14,485 nucleotides of DNA from CBDUBU01 sp965365465 (lineage in GTDB: Bacteria; Bacteroidota; Rhodothermia; Rhodothermales; DASSAV01). The stretch covers positions 1-14,485 of the forward strand of contig CBDUBU010000081.1 of the NCBI GenBank assembly GCA_965365465.1. The letters are read 5' to 3'. The notes under the pieces are model-generated. The model saw only the letters and a list, made by a program, of their open reading frames with translations, was not told the origin of the DNA and searched no databases. Made by a program: the position numbers and the translations under genes. Each line of letters begins with the position of its first letter. Position 1 is the stretch's first letter. Positions 7,917-13,890 of the stretch are shown here, piece after piece.

Positions 7917-8976
7917 TTTCTTCCAGAAGGTTTGTCACTGAAGGAGAGGAGATTACAGAAGGAACGTTATGTGATGTTTCTATGTCCTGGATCACGCTGC
8001 GCGTTCTATCCAGCGCCTCGCGCCCTTGCGCTGTAGTCGGTCGGATGTCAGCGAACTTGGCGATGTCGGCGAGTTCGAGAATCTCCTGCACCTGGCGAGC
8101 GGTCACGCGCGTGTCCAGGTTGCGAAGGTCAGTCTGTCTGAGCGTATGCACGAGCTCCCGTGTGGTGATCTCCAGGGCTGGAATGTGAACTCTGCGTTCG
8201 ATGTAGGTGCGCAGCAAGTCTGAAAGCTCCACGTAAAACGGCTTGACAGTCTCCTCCCGGTACAGGTCCACAACTTGCAAATTCTGCAGCCGCTCCATTG
8301 CTTCATCATAAGGAGAGAGAACAGCCTCTGGAGTAGGCGCTGCCGGGGAAGGGGCAAGCAGTCGTTTTCGCCTGTGCCTGTAGTAGAGAAAGCCGGCGAC
8401 GATAATCAACATCGCCAGCGCAAGCAGGACCCAGGGCCAGAGAGAGCGTGGAAATGCAACAAGCGGAGCCATATCCCGAATTTCGGATGCCTCCGGAGGA
8501 ACGACTGATCGGATTGGAATAATCAGTGCAGATGAGGAAACAACCAGAGTATCCTCGCCTGCTGACAGCTTGACGGCTACAGGCGGCACGTAGGCAGAAT
8601 CCAGCGCGAACGTGGCAACTTCGTAAACCACGCTGTCCAGTCTGGAGCCGGGATCGATTAACCGACTTCCCCCGGCTACACGCCGAAGGGCAACGAGGTC
8701 TCCGAAGAGCGAATCCTGCCCCGTGGGTGTGGGAAGCTTGGATTGAAGCCGTTCGTCGCTTTCGACAAGAAGAGAAAGGTAGAACCGCTGGCCTACCGAA
8801 GCGCTGTCCACCGAGATATGCACACGCGCCTGCTGGGCCTGTGCAGGTTGCGCCAACCCCGCCCCCATAAAGAGGCTGGAAAGAAAGAAAAGGCTGTAAA
8901 GTTGAGCAGTTGTTCGGCCGCTCAATTTCCAGGCTTTGCTCCGGCGTCGGCTATATCTGTGAAAGAATGTACTCAT
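7909..8976 (-). CDS. BatD-like single-span membrane protein
   Basis: A 355-residue protein seen in Bacteroidota Bat loci between DUF58 and BatA. It has a long basic N-terminus and signal peptide ending near AQAQQ (residue 48), a beta-rich Ig-like periplasmic part at about 49-160, a membrane helix at about 179-199, and a cytosolic helical domain at about 222-331. That domain has the same pattern as the BatD C-terminus (FYVELSDLLRTYIERR here, FYEEVERALLGFIGNR in BatD), so I read it as a short BatD relative. Its ATG overlaps the DUF58 stop in an ATGA arrangement, and its end overlaps the sirtuin start by 8 bases. Function is unknown; the context suggests a membrane partner for the VWA proteins. 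Confidence 0.85.
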   Translation of the reverse strand: MSTFFHRYSRRRSKAWKLSGRTTAQLYSLFFLSSLFMGAGLAQPAQAQQARVHISVDSASVGQRFYLSLLVESDERLQSKLPTPTGQDSLFGDLVALRRVAGGSRLIDPGSRLDSVVYEVATFALDSAYVPPVAVKLSAGEDTLVVSSSALIIPIRSVVPPEASEIRDMAPLVAFPRSLWPWVLLALAMLIIVAGFLYYRHRRKRLLAPSPAAPTPEAVLSPYDEAMERLQNLQVVDLYREETVKPFYVELSDLLRTYIERRVHIPALEITTRELVHTLRQTDLRNLDTRVTARQVQEILELADIAKFADIRPTTAQGREALDRTRSVIQDIETSHNVPSVISSPSVTNLLEENA

Positions 8977-9851
8977 CTGCCCGTTCTATTACGCTGGCGG
9001 AAGAAGCGCATCATAGCCTCTACATGACTCTCATCGGTGCGAATCGTCACGCTATCGATCTGAAGGCGGCGCAGCATCTCTGAAGTCTCTTCATAATGCT
9101 GCGCCGCAAAATCCGAGAAGGCACGGCGTGTGTGTCGATTTTGCGTATCCAGAACGACGGTTTCGCCCGTTTCTGCGTCGGTTAGCTGAACCAGGCCTAT
9201 AGGCGGCAGTTCCGTTTCTCGCGGGTCTTGAAGGCGTATGGCTACTGTGTCATGTCGCTTCGCAACAGCGCGGAGCGGGCGCTCGAAGCCGGCATCGAAG
9301 AAATCGCTGACGATGATAACGATGGACCGGCGGTGGAGCACGTGCAAAACGTGGTTGAGGGCCGTTGCCAGGTGAGTGCCTCGCGATGCCGGTTCGTGAG
9401 CAAACAAGTCGCGGATGATCCGAAGAACATGGCGGCGGCCTTTCTTTGGCGGGACAAACTCTTCGATCTGGTCCGAGAATAGAAGCATCCCCACCTTGTC
9501 ATTGTTCTTGATCGCACTAAAAGCCACAACCGCACAGATTTCGGCTGCAATTTCGCGTTTGAATTTGTTTCGGGAGCCAAAATCTCCCGATCCGGAAACA
9601 TCTACCAGGAGAAGCAAGGTCTGCTCCCGCTCTTCTTCAAAGACCTTCACATAGGTCTCGCCGTTTCGGGCAGACACGTTCCAGTCGATGCTGCGGATGT
9701 CGTCGCCTATCTGGTAGGGGCGCACTTCGGAAAACTCGATCCCCCTTCCTTTGAAAGCCGAATGATACTCTCCTCCAAAAACGTTGTTGACCAGCCCTTT
9801 AGTGCGTATTTCTATCCGGCGAATTTTTTTGAAGAGTTCCTTTGGGATCAT
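8973..9851 (-). CDS. DUF58 VWA-like protein, first gene of bat operon
   Basis: A 292-residue, apparently soluble DUF58 protein. The hallmark stretch runs from GRGIEFSEVRPYQIGDD (36-51) through SIDWNVSARNGETYVKVF (about 54-71). A VWA-like domain follows with D84-V-S86-G-S88, Thr159 and Asp183 (SDFFD) in MIDAS positions. DUF58 proteins usually sit directly after a MoxR AAA+ ATPase and are thought to work with it as partner or adaptor. Here no MoxR gene precedes it; the next gene upstream is the divergent purQ. The downstream gene starts within its stop codon (ATGA), indicating translational coupling. Family call is very secure, function inferred. Confidence 0.93.
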   Translation of the reverse strand: MIPKELFKKIRRIEIRTKGLVNNVFGGEYHSAFKGRGIEFSEVRPYQIGDDIRSIDWNVSARNGETYVKVFEEEREQTLLLLVDVSGSGDFGSRNKFKREIAAEICAVVAFSAIKNNDKVGMLLFSDQIEEFVPPKKGRRHVLRIIRDLFAHEPASRGTHLATALNHVLHVLHRRSIVIIVSDFFDAGFERPLRAVAKRHDTVAIRLQDPRETELPPIGLVQLTDAETGETVVLDTQNRHTRRAFSDFAAQHYEETSEMLRRLQIDSVTIRTDESHVEAMMRFFRQRNRTGR

Positions 9852-9871
9852 TTAGCAAGTCAACCAGAAGA

Positions 9872-9884
9872 TTCACGTAGTGAA
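9872..9884. repeat. Short perfect dyad in bat leader
   Basis: TTCAC-GTA-GTGAA, a perfect 5+5 inverted repeat 21 bases before the DUF58 start codon. It could be an operator, but arms this short are expected by chance in a region of this size. Confidence 0.25.
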
Positions 9885-9951
9885 AGCAGGGGCCGAAACT
9901 GGACTAAGGTTTGATTGCCTGTACGGCGAAAGGGTAGCGCAAGGTTACAAT

Positions 9952-9981
9952 CAAAGAATAACAATACCGAGCCTCCGCCAA
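9952..9981 (-). promoter_or_regulatory. Candidate promoter of the bat operon
   Basis: On the minus strand TTG (9981-9979) is followed after 18 bases by TATTCTTTG (9960-9952). This matches the Bacteroidota TTG-N-TAnnTTTG pattern except for one extra base inside the second box. Transcription would start near 9946, leaving a leader of about 95 bases before DUF58. It is the best candidate seen in this region. Confidence 0.38.
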
Positions 9982-10053
9982 TTCGTTTCCCCATACATAA
10001 TCTCCCTGCACCTGACGATTCGATCACAAACAGTTGTAAAACAAACGCAAGGG

Positions 10054-10085
10054 CAGGTCTACAACGAGATCTCGTTGCAGACCTG
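10054..10085. repeat. 32-base near-perfect palindrome upstream of purQ
   Basis: Arms CAGGTCT and AGACCTG flank the perfect 14-base palindrome AACGAGATCTCGTT; 15 of 16 base pairs match. The single exception (A10061 with C10078) becomes a G-U pair if the minus strand is transcribed. No T-run follows directly on either side, so a simple terminator is unlikely. It lies just upstream of the possible purQ promoter and about 70 bases behind the bat promoter. That is a position suited to a dimeric regulator serving both genes, or to an RNA hairpin. Confidence 0.65.
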
Positions 10086-10115
10086 TGGAGATGTCGGAGC
10101 TTTCGCGTATCTTTA
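10086..10115 (+). promoter_or_regulatory. Weak candidate promoter of purQ
   Basis: TATCTTTA (10108-10115) is one base from TAnnTTTG. Nineteen bases upstream there is only TGG (10086-10088) instead of TTG. A start near 10122 would favour the purQ ATG at 10164 over that at 10131. It abuts the large palindrome. Confidence 0.22.
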
Positions 10116-10163
10116 GGCTTTATAGCCCTCATGGTTCAGCAACGAAAAGCCTGGTTTTTTCAG

Positions 10164-10871
10164 ATGGCCGTCCGGTTTGGTGTTATTGTATTTCCTGGGT
10201 CCAATTGTGATCACGACGCATATCATGCCGCCCGGCACGTTATGGAACAGGAGGCCCGTTTCATCTGGCACAAAGAGACGCATCTGGGAGATGTAGACGT
10301 AGTGATTGTGCCTGGCGGGTTCTCCTATGGCGATTACCTGCGGGCCGGCGCGATTGCGCGGCTTTCCCCGATCATGCGAGATGTCGTTCGTTTCGCAGCC
10401 GAGGGCGGACTTGTCGTAGGTATCTGCAACGGTTTCCAGGTCTTGTGCGAGAGCGGTCTGCTTCCGGGCGCGTTGATGCGCAATGCTTCGCTTCGCTTTG
10501 CCTGTAAACAGACGTATCTGAAAGCCGAGCATTCTGATACCCCCTTTACGAGCGCCCTGCAAGAGGGAAGCGTGCTCCAGATTCCTATCGCGCACGGCGA
10601 AGGGAATTACTATGCCAGTGAAAAGGTGCTGGACCAGCTTGAAGCGAACCGGCAGGTGGTTTTCCGGTACTGCGACAGGCAAGGAAACGTGTCTGCAGAA
10701 GCAAACCCGAATGGTTCTCAGCGAAACATCGCGGGCATCGTGAATGAGCGCCGCAATGTGCTCGGCATGATGCCCCACCCGGAGCGGTGCGTAGAACAGG
10801 CGCTGGGCAGCGAGGACGGTCTGCTGATTTTCCGCTCCATCGTCGAACACTTCGTAACGGAAAATGCCTGA
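10164..10871 (+). CDS. purQ: PurQ, FGAM synthase glutaminase subunit
   Basis: Class I glutamine amidotransferase subunit of phosphoribosylformylglycinamidine synthase (purine synthesis step 4). It supplies ammonia to PurL, with PurS as the third partner. From the ATG at 10164 (235 residues): RFGVIVFPGSNCDHDAYHA at 4-22, VPGGFSYGDYLRAGAIA at 49-65, nucleophile Cys88 in GICNGFQVLCESGLLPGAL, and catalytic His205 and Glu207 in MMPHPERCVE. Length matches stand-alone PurQ (about 225-235). The frame is open upstream to 9915, with another ATG at 10131, but the family begins directly before the FGVIVFPG strand, so 10164 is preferred. There is no clear Shine-Dalgarno. purS and purL are not adjacent: upstream is the divergent bat operon, downstream the convergent DAHP synthase. 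Identification is very strong. Confidence 0.95.
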   Translation: MAVRFGVIVFPGSNCDHDAYHAARHVMEQEARFIWHKETHLGDVDVVIVPGGFSYGDYLRAGAIARLSPIMRDVVRFAAEGGLVVGICNGFQVLCESGLLPGALMRNASLRFACKQTYLKAEHSDTPFTSALQEGSVLQIPIAHGEGNYYASEKVLDQLEANRQVVFRYCDRQGNVSAEANPNGSQRNIAGIVNERRNVLGMMPHPERCVEQALGSEDGLLIFRSIVEHFVTENA

Positions 10872-10935
10872 AAGCGCAAACAGGCGGTTTTGTGCCCGCG
10901 TACGCCAGCCGACAGCGGAGTAACGCAGCAGGCGC

Positions 10936-12069
10936 CTATTGCCCGTTTACCGGGGCTGGCTGATATCGACGCGCGAGCGCAACCCGCTTTTCATAGGCTT
11001 CGCGCGCAATCCGGATATCTTCGAGGAAGTGCGGCAGTTCTTCCAGCAAGAATGCCTGGGGGCCATCGACGAGCGCCTTTTTGGGTTCAGGGTGAAAGTC
11101 CGCGAGCACCATATTGGCTCCGGCGATAACGCCTTGCGCCGTCACGTGCATCAGGTCGAGGATTCCTTCCGGGCTGCTCTGCCTGGAGCCGACCGAATGC
11201 GACGGATCGATGCAAACGGGCATCCGGGTCAACCGTTTGACGACAGGCACGTGAGCAAAGTCTACCAGATTCCGGTGCGGGTCAGCCATGTTGGTCTTCA
11301 TGCCGCGAAGACAGAATACGACATTATGGTTCCCTTCGCTGGCGAGGTACTCCGCAGCATTCAGGGACTCATCGAGGGTGATCCCGAAACCCCGTTTCAG
11401 GAGGATCGGATATTTCTGCTGCCTTCCGACAATTTTCAGCAGTTCAAAGTTCTGGATGTTGCGCGTACCAATCTGGAGCATGATCCCGGTCGGATGGCCG
11501 GTTTTTTCGAGCGCTTCGTCGATTTCCGCTACGTGGGATTCGTGGGTTATTTCCATCGCAATCACTTTGAGGCCATACTTGCCCGCATACTCGAACACGT
11601 AGGGCAAGCACGCCTTGCCGTGCCCCTGAAAGGAGTATGGGTTGGTGCGTGGCTTGTAAGCGCCCATCCGCGTACAGGTCTGCTCATTGTCGCGGAGCGC
11701 ACGCATCATCGTTTCTACGTGCTCCGGTGTAGAGACGGCGCAGAGTCCTGCAAAAACGTTGAGCGTATCCTGTCCAAAGGTGACGCCGTTATACTCGAAA
11801 GAACTGGGGCGGTCGTCATTTTTGTGCCTGCCCAGCACACGGTACGATTCGGAAACGCGAACGACGCGCTCCACGCAGGGCAGGCTGCGCATGAAGTCGG
11901 TTGACAGCGTAGCCGTATCGCCTATCAGGTATACTTCCGTCAATCGTTGTTCCGCGCCCTGAACATGATGCACGCGAAACTCGATTCCGGTCAACGCATT
12001 CAGGTATCCCAGAAGCTGTTTGTATTCGCTACGCTCTGTATTGAGGTCGGGAGTTAAGATCAGGATCAC
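10936..12069 (-). CDS. aroF: DAHP synthase, type I-beta, divergent active site
   Basis: Predicted 3-deoxy-7-phosphoheptulonate synthase, which condenses phosphoenolpyruvate and erythrose 4-phosphate at the entry to the shikimate pathway. A regulatory ferredoxin-like domain (about 1-75, with HHVQGAEQRLTEVYLIGD) precedes the barrel, as in Thermotoga-type enzymes. Conserved barrel motifs: GAYKPRTNPYSFQG at 136-149, LQIGTRNIQNF at 198-208, LLKRG at 223-227, DPSHS at 288-292 and LVDGPQ at 333-338. By memory of the family, metal ligands Cys110, His291 and Asp335 are kept. The fourth position, usually Glu in EVHPEP, is Asp324 (ADFHPEP). GPCSVE is GLCAVS, GLRGGAYKPR is CTRMGAYKPR, and CERG is CLRG. 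The start is a GTG that aligns with the family N-terminus; no ATG occurs before residue 60. It could be a paralogue with altered substrate or regulation. Confidence 0.85.
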   Translation of the reverse strand: MILILTPDLNTERSEYKQLLGYLNALTGIEFRVHHVQGAEQRLTEVYLIGDTATLSTDFMRSLPCVERVVRVSESYRVLGRHKNDDRPSSFEYNGVTFGQDTLNVFAGLCAVSTPEHVETMMRALRDNEQTCTRMGAYKPRTNPYSFQGHGKACLPYVFEYAGKYGLKVIAMEITHESHVAEIDEALEKTGHPTGIMLQIGTRNIQNFELLKIVGRQQKYPILLKRGFGITLDESLNAAEYLASEGNHNVVFCLRGMKTNMADPHRNLVDFAHVPVVKRLTRMPVCIDPSHSVGSRQSSPEGILDLMHVTAQGVIAGANMVLADFHPEPKKALVDGPQAFLLEELPHFLEDIRIAREAYEKRVALARRYQPAPVNGQ

Positions 12070-12115
12070 GATACTGCGCCGGAAGACGCCGGTTTTTGAG
12101 AATTAGATACACAAC

Positions 12116-12129
12116 AGGCATTTGTGCCT
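12116..12129. repeat. Hairpin in presumed aroF leader
   Basis: AGGCA-TTTG-TGCCT, a perfect 5-pair stem with a 4-base loop, about 47 bases upstream of the aroF GTG and within the predicted transcript leader. No T-run follows in either direction. Confidence 0.3.
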
Positions 12130-12145
12130 TTCGAGAAGACTACGC

Positions 12146-12159
12146 GACTTTGCGAAGTC
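12146..12159. repeat. Dyad near predicted aroF transcription start
   Basis: GACTT-TGCG-AAGTC, perfect 5+5 inverted repeat next to the candidate aroF second promoter box (12162-12169). It would overlap the start site and is therefore a possible operator; chance is not excluded. Confidence 0.3.
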
Positions 12160-12161
12160 AA

Positions 12162-12192
12162 CGAAGATATAGGTTAAGCAGACGATAGACAA
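12162..12192 (-). promoter_or_regulatory. Candidate promoter of aroF
   Basis: On the minus strand TTG (12192-12190) is followed after 20 bases by TATCTTCG (12169-12162), one base off TAnnTTTG. The predicted start near 12156 leaves a leader of roughly 87 bases. It has the same architecture as the tdk candidate. Confidence 0.33.
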
Positions 12193-12305
12193 CTGTTCGG
12201 AACAGGTAGTATTTTCTTTCCGACTGTGCGGGTTGTTTTTTATTACCGGGCGGCGTGGTTGCTGCATACGCAAGCAGCCATCATCGGAAGTAAGGATTTT
12301 AAATC

Positions 12306-12312
12306 GAAGAGG
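12306..12312 (+). promoter_or_regulatory. Shine-Dalgarno site of the phosphotriesterase-like gene
   Basis: GAAGAGG with a 5-base spacer to the ATG at 12318. It is the clearest ribosome binding site in the window, where most genes lack one, and it fixes this start. Confidence 0.5.
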
Positions 12313-12317
12313 CTGTA

Positions 12318-13355
12318 ATGGATCGTCGTACATGGATAAAAACAGGGATGCTGATGGCCGGGAGTTCCTTCATCCAGCCCGGCTCCTTCCCCGTTGAAGG
12401 GCGCGCTCATGCCTCTCGTGAAGATGGGATGCTGATGACGGTAAATGGGCTTGTCGCGCCGGATGATGCCGGACTGGTGCTGCCACATGAACATGTAATG
12501 TCCATTTTTGGCTTGGATCCCGCAATAGATCCTGATTACGATGCGGAGAAGCTTCAGGATGCGGTTGTTCCCTATCTGCGCCATATCAAGGGTCTCGGAT
12601 GCGGAACGGTGATAGACTGCACGGCTGCCTATTTTGGTAGGGATCCTGGGTTGCTGAAAACCTTTGCCGGGCAAACCGGGTTGCACATCATCACAAATAC
12701 TGGTTACTACGGAGCGGCAAACGACCGGTATGTCCCGGAGCACGCCTTCAGGGAGACGGTTGACGAACTTACCGGGCGCTGGCATCGTGAATGGCAGGAT
12801 GGGATTGGAGACACCGGCATTCGCCCCGGTTTTATGAAAGTAGGCGTTGATGGAGGGCCTCTCTCGGAGATAGATGCGAAGCTGGTGCGGGCGGGCGCAC
12901 GCCTGCATCTGATGACAGGTCTCACGCTTGCCGTTCACACGGGAAACAATCCTGCGGCGGCGCAAGAGCAGTTGGCTATTCTGAAGCAGGAGGGCGTTTC
13001 TCCGGAGGCGTGGATATGGGTTCACGCGCACGGAGTGGAGCAGATGGATGATCTGGTGCGCGCTGCCGAAGAAGGGGCCTGGCTGGAGTTCGACGGCCTG
13101 GGCGCTGAGACCATAGCACGGCATCTCGAACTGGTTTCAGAAATGAAGAGACGGGGCTTTTTGAATCAGGTGCTGCTTTCCCACGACGGCAATTCGTTTA
13201 CGCCGGGCGAAAGGCCGCCGCGTCCTTATGAGGCGCTATTCACAACGTTCATTCCGGCGCTGAAAAACGCAGGATTTTCCGACGAGGAGGTGAACTTGTT
13301 AACCAGAAAAAATCCGGGCCGGGCCTTTGGCGTGCGGGTTCGGCCTCGCCGGTAG
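12318..13355 (+). CDS. Tat-exported phosphotriesterase-family hydrolase
   Basis: A 345-residue binuclear-metal hydrolase of the phosphotriesterase (PTE) / amidohydrolase group; members act as lactonases, phosphotriesterases or esterases. Metal and catalytic residues are in place: His57 and His59 (LPHEHV), bridging Lys174 in GFMKVGVDGG, His207 (AVHTGNN), His236 (WVHAHG) and Asp290 (LLSHDG). The N-terminus DRRTWIKTG followed by a moderately hydrophobic stretch fits a twin-arginine (Tat) signal with cleavage perhaps near GRAHA (about residue 31), so a folded, metal-loaded enzyme in the periplasm is expected. It starts after a good Shine-Dalgarno, is divergent from aroF, and has a small lipoprotein gene 60 bases downstream on the same strand. 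Substrate cannot be told from sequence; lactonase activity is the commonest alternative to true phosphotriesterase. Confidence 0.85.
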   Translation: MDRRTWIKTGMLMAGSSFIQPGSFPVEGRAHASREDGMLMTVNGLVAPDDAGLVLPHEHVMSIFGLDPAIDPDYDAEKLQDAVVPYLRHIKGLGCGTVIDCTAAYFGRDPGLLKTFAGQTGLHIITNTGYYGAANDRYVPEHAFRETVDELTGRWHREWQDGIGDTGIRPGFMKVGVDGGPLSEIDAKLVRAGARLHLMTGLTLAVHTGNNPAAAQEQLAILKQEGVSPEAWIWVHAHGVEQMDDLVRAAEEGAWLEFDGLGAETIARHLELVSEMKRRGFLNQVLLSHDGNSFTPGERPPRPYEALFTTFIPALKNAGFSDEEVNLLTRKNPGRAFGVRVRPRR

Positions 13356-13415
13356 CCCTGCGGTGTTTCGGGACCGCTGCCGTCGGCTTACATTAGCTTT
13401 CTTGCACTCAAATGT

Positions 13416-13865
13416 ATGTTACAGAATAAAGTCAGGTTAAGCGCCGCTGCAGCGTTGAGCATACTATTCATGCACGTGATGCAGGTAGCTGGATGCGGCG
13501 GAATCCATCTGAGCGATAGCGACCAGGAGCCTGTTGTGAATGTAGGAGCCGGATTGCGTCCCGTCATCTCATGGACGCCGCCCGATGCCTACGAATTGAA
13601 TGTCTACGAAGGAGCCGAGGACGGAAATGGGTTCGGTGTTTTGTGGACGGCAAGACAGGGAAGCGATTACGCAAACAACCTCCGGTCTCCTGTTACGTAT
13701 GGCGCGCCTCCTCCCGGTTCCGAAGTTGGAGAGGCGCCGCCGCTCGAACAGGGCAAAACGTACACGGTTAGCGTATTCCGAAAGGACCCTAAAGGAAAGG
13801 GTGACGGCTTTTTTAACACACGCCACCGCTATGTCGGAACGAAGACCTTTGTGGCGAGGCCCTAA
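13416..13865 (+). CDS. Small putative lipoprotein, beta-sandwich-like
   Basis: A 149-residue protein I do not recognise. A basic start, a hydrophobic stretch (about 8-22) and a lipobox VAGC (Cys27) indicate a lipoprotein signal, so the mature protein should be lipid-anchored in the envelope. After a short Ser/Asp-rich linker comes about 100 residues with fibronectin III or Ig-like rhythm: VISWTPPDAYELNVYEG, SPVTYGAPPPG, LEQGKTYTVSVFRKDP, then YVGTKTFVA. The pattern WTPP...LNVYEG...PLEQGKTYTVSV resembles extracellular beta-sandwich domains but fixes no function. It follows the phosphotriesterase-like gene by 60 bases on the same strand and may share its transcript. It converges with the carboxyltransferase gene, with only 25 bases between the two stops and no visible terminator. 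Confidence 0.7.
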   Translation: MLQNKVRLSAAAALSILFMHVMQVAGCGGIHLSDSDQEPVVNVGAGLRPVISWTPPDAYELNVYEGAEDGNGFGVLWTARQGSDYANNLRSPVTYGAPPPGSEVGEAPPLEQGKTYTVSVFRKDPKGKGDGFFNTRHRYVGTKTFVARP

Positions 13866-13890
13866 GTGTTTCGAATGAAGCAGGGCGTCG

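Larger units (their letters stand above)
9852..10163. other. Divergent control region between bat operon and purQ
   Basis: A 312-base stretch without a credible gene. It contains candidate promoters for each direction, a 32-base palindrome at 10054-10085, and a small dyad TTCAC-GTA-GTGAA at 9872-9884 in the presumed bat leader. It also has two ACAAAC repeats at 10026-10031 and 10041-10046. A 78-codon plus-strand frame at 9880-10116 does not resemble PurS or any family I know. Confidence 0.7.

Noticed and set aside
9880..10116. 78-codon plus-strand frame of PurS-like size before purQ
   Set aside because: Lacks any PurS pattern, contains the large palindrome inside it, and has no ribosome site.
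10113..10850. 245-codon minus-strand frame antisense to purQ
   Set aside because: Shadow of purQ with no recognisable motifs.
10874..10895. Hairpin GCGCAAA / TTTGTGC after purQ as a terminator
   Set aside because: Seven pairs with a wobble, but no T-run follows in either direction.
10939..11904. 321-codon plus-strand frame antisense to DAHP synthase
   Set aside because: No family resemblance and fully covered by a gene with conserved motifs on the other strand.
12079..12097. CCGG-N6-CCGG followed by five T, plus strand
   Set aside because: Four-pair stem with no plus-strand gene ending there to terminate; it is more likely chance in the aroF leader.
12243..13124. 293-codon minus-strand frame antisense to the phosphotriesterase-like gene
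   Set aside because: No domain seen; the plus strand holds the metal-binding motifs.
13360..13377. GCGGT-N8-ACCGC stem after the phosphotriesterase-like gene
   Set aside because: Short stem, large loop and no T-run; not a convincing terminator.
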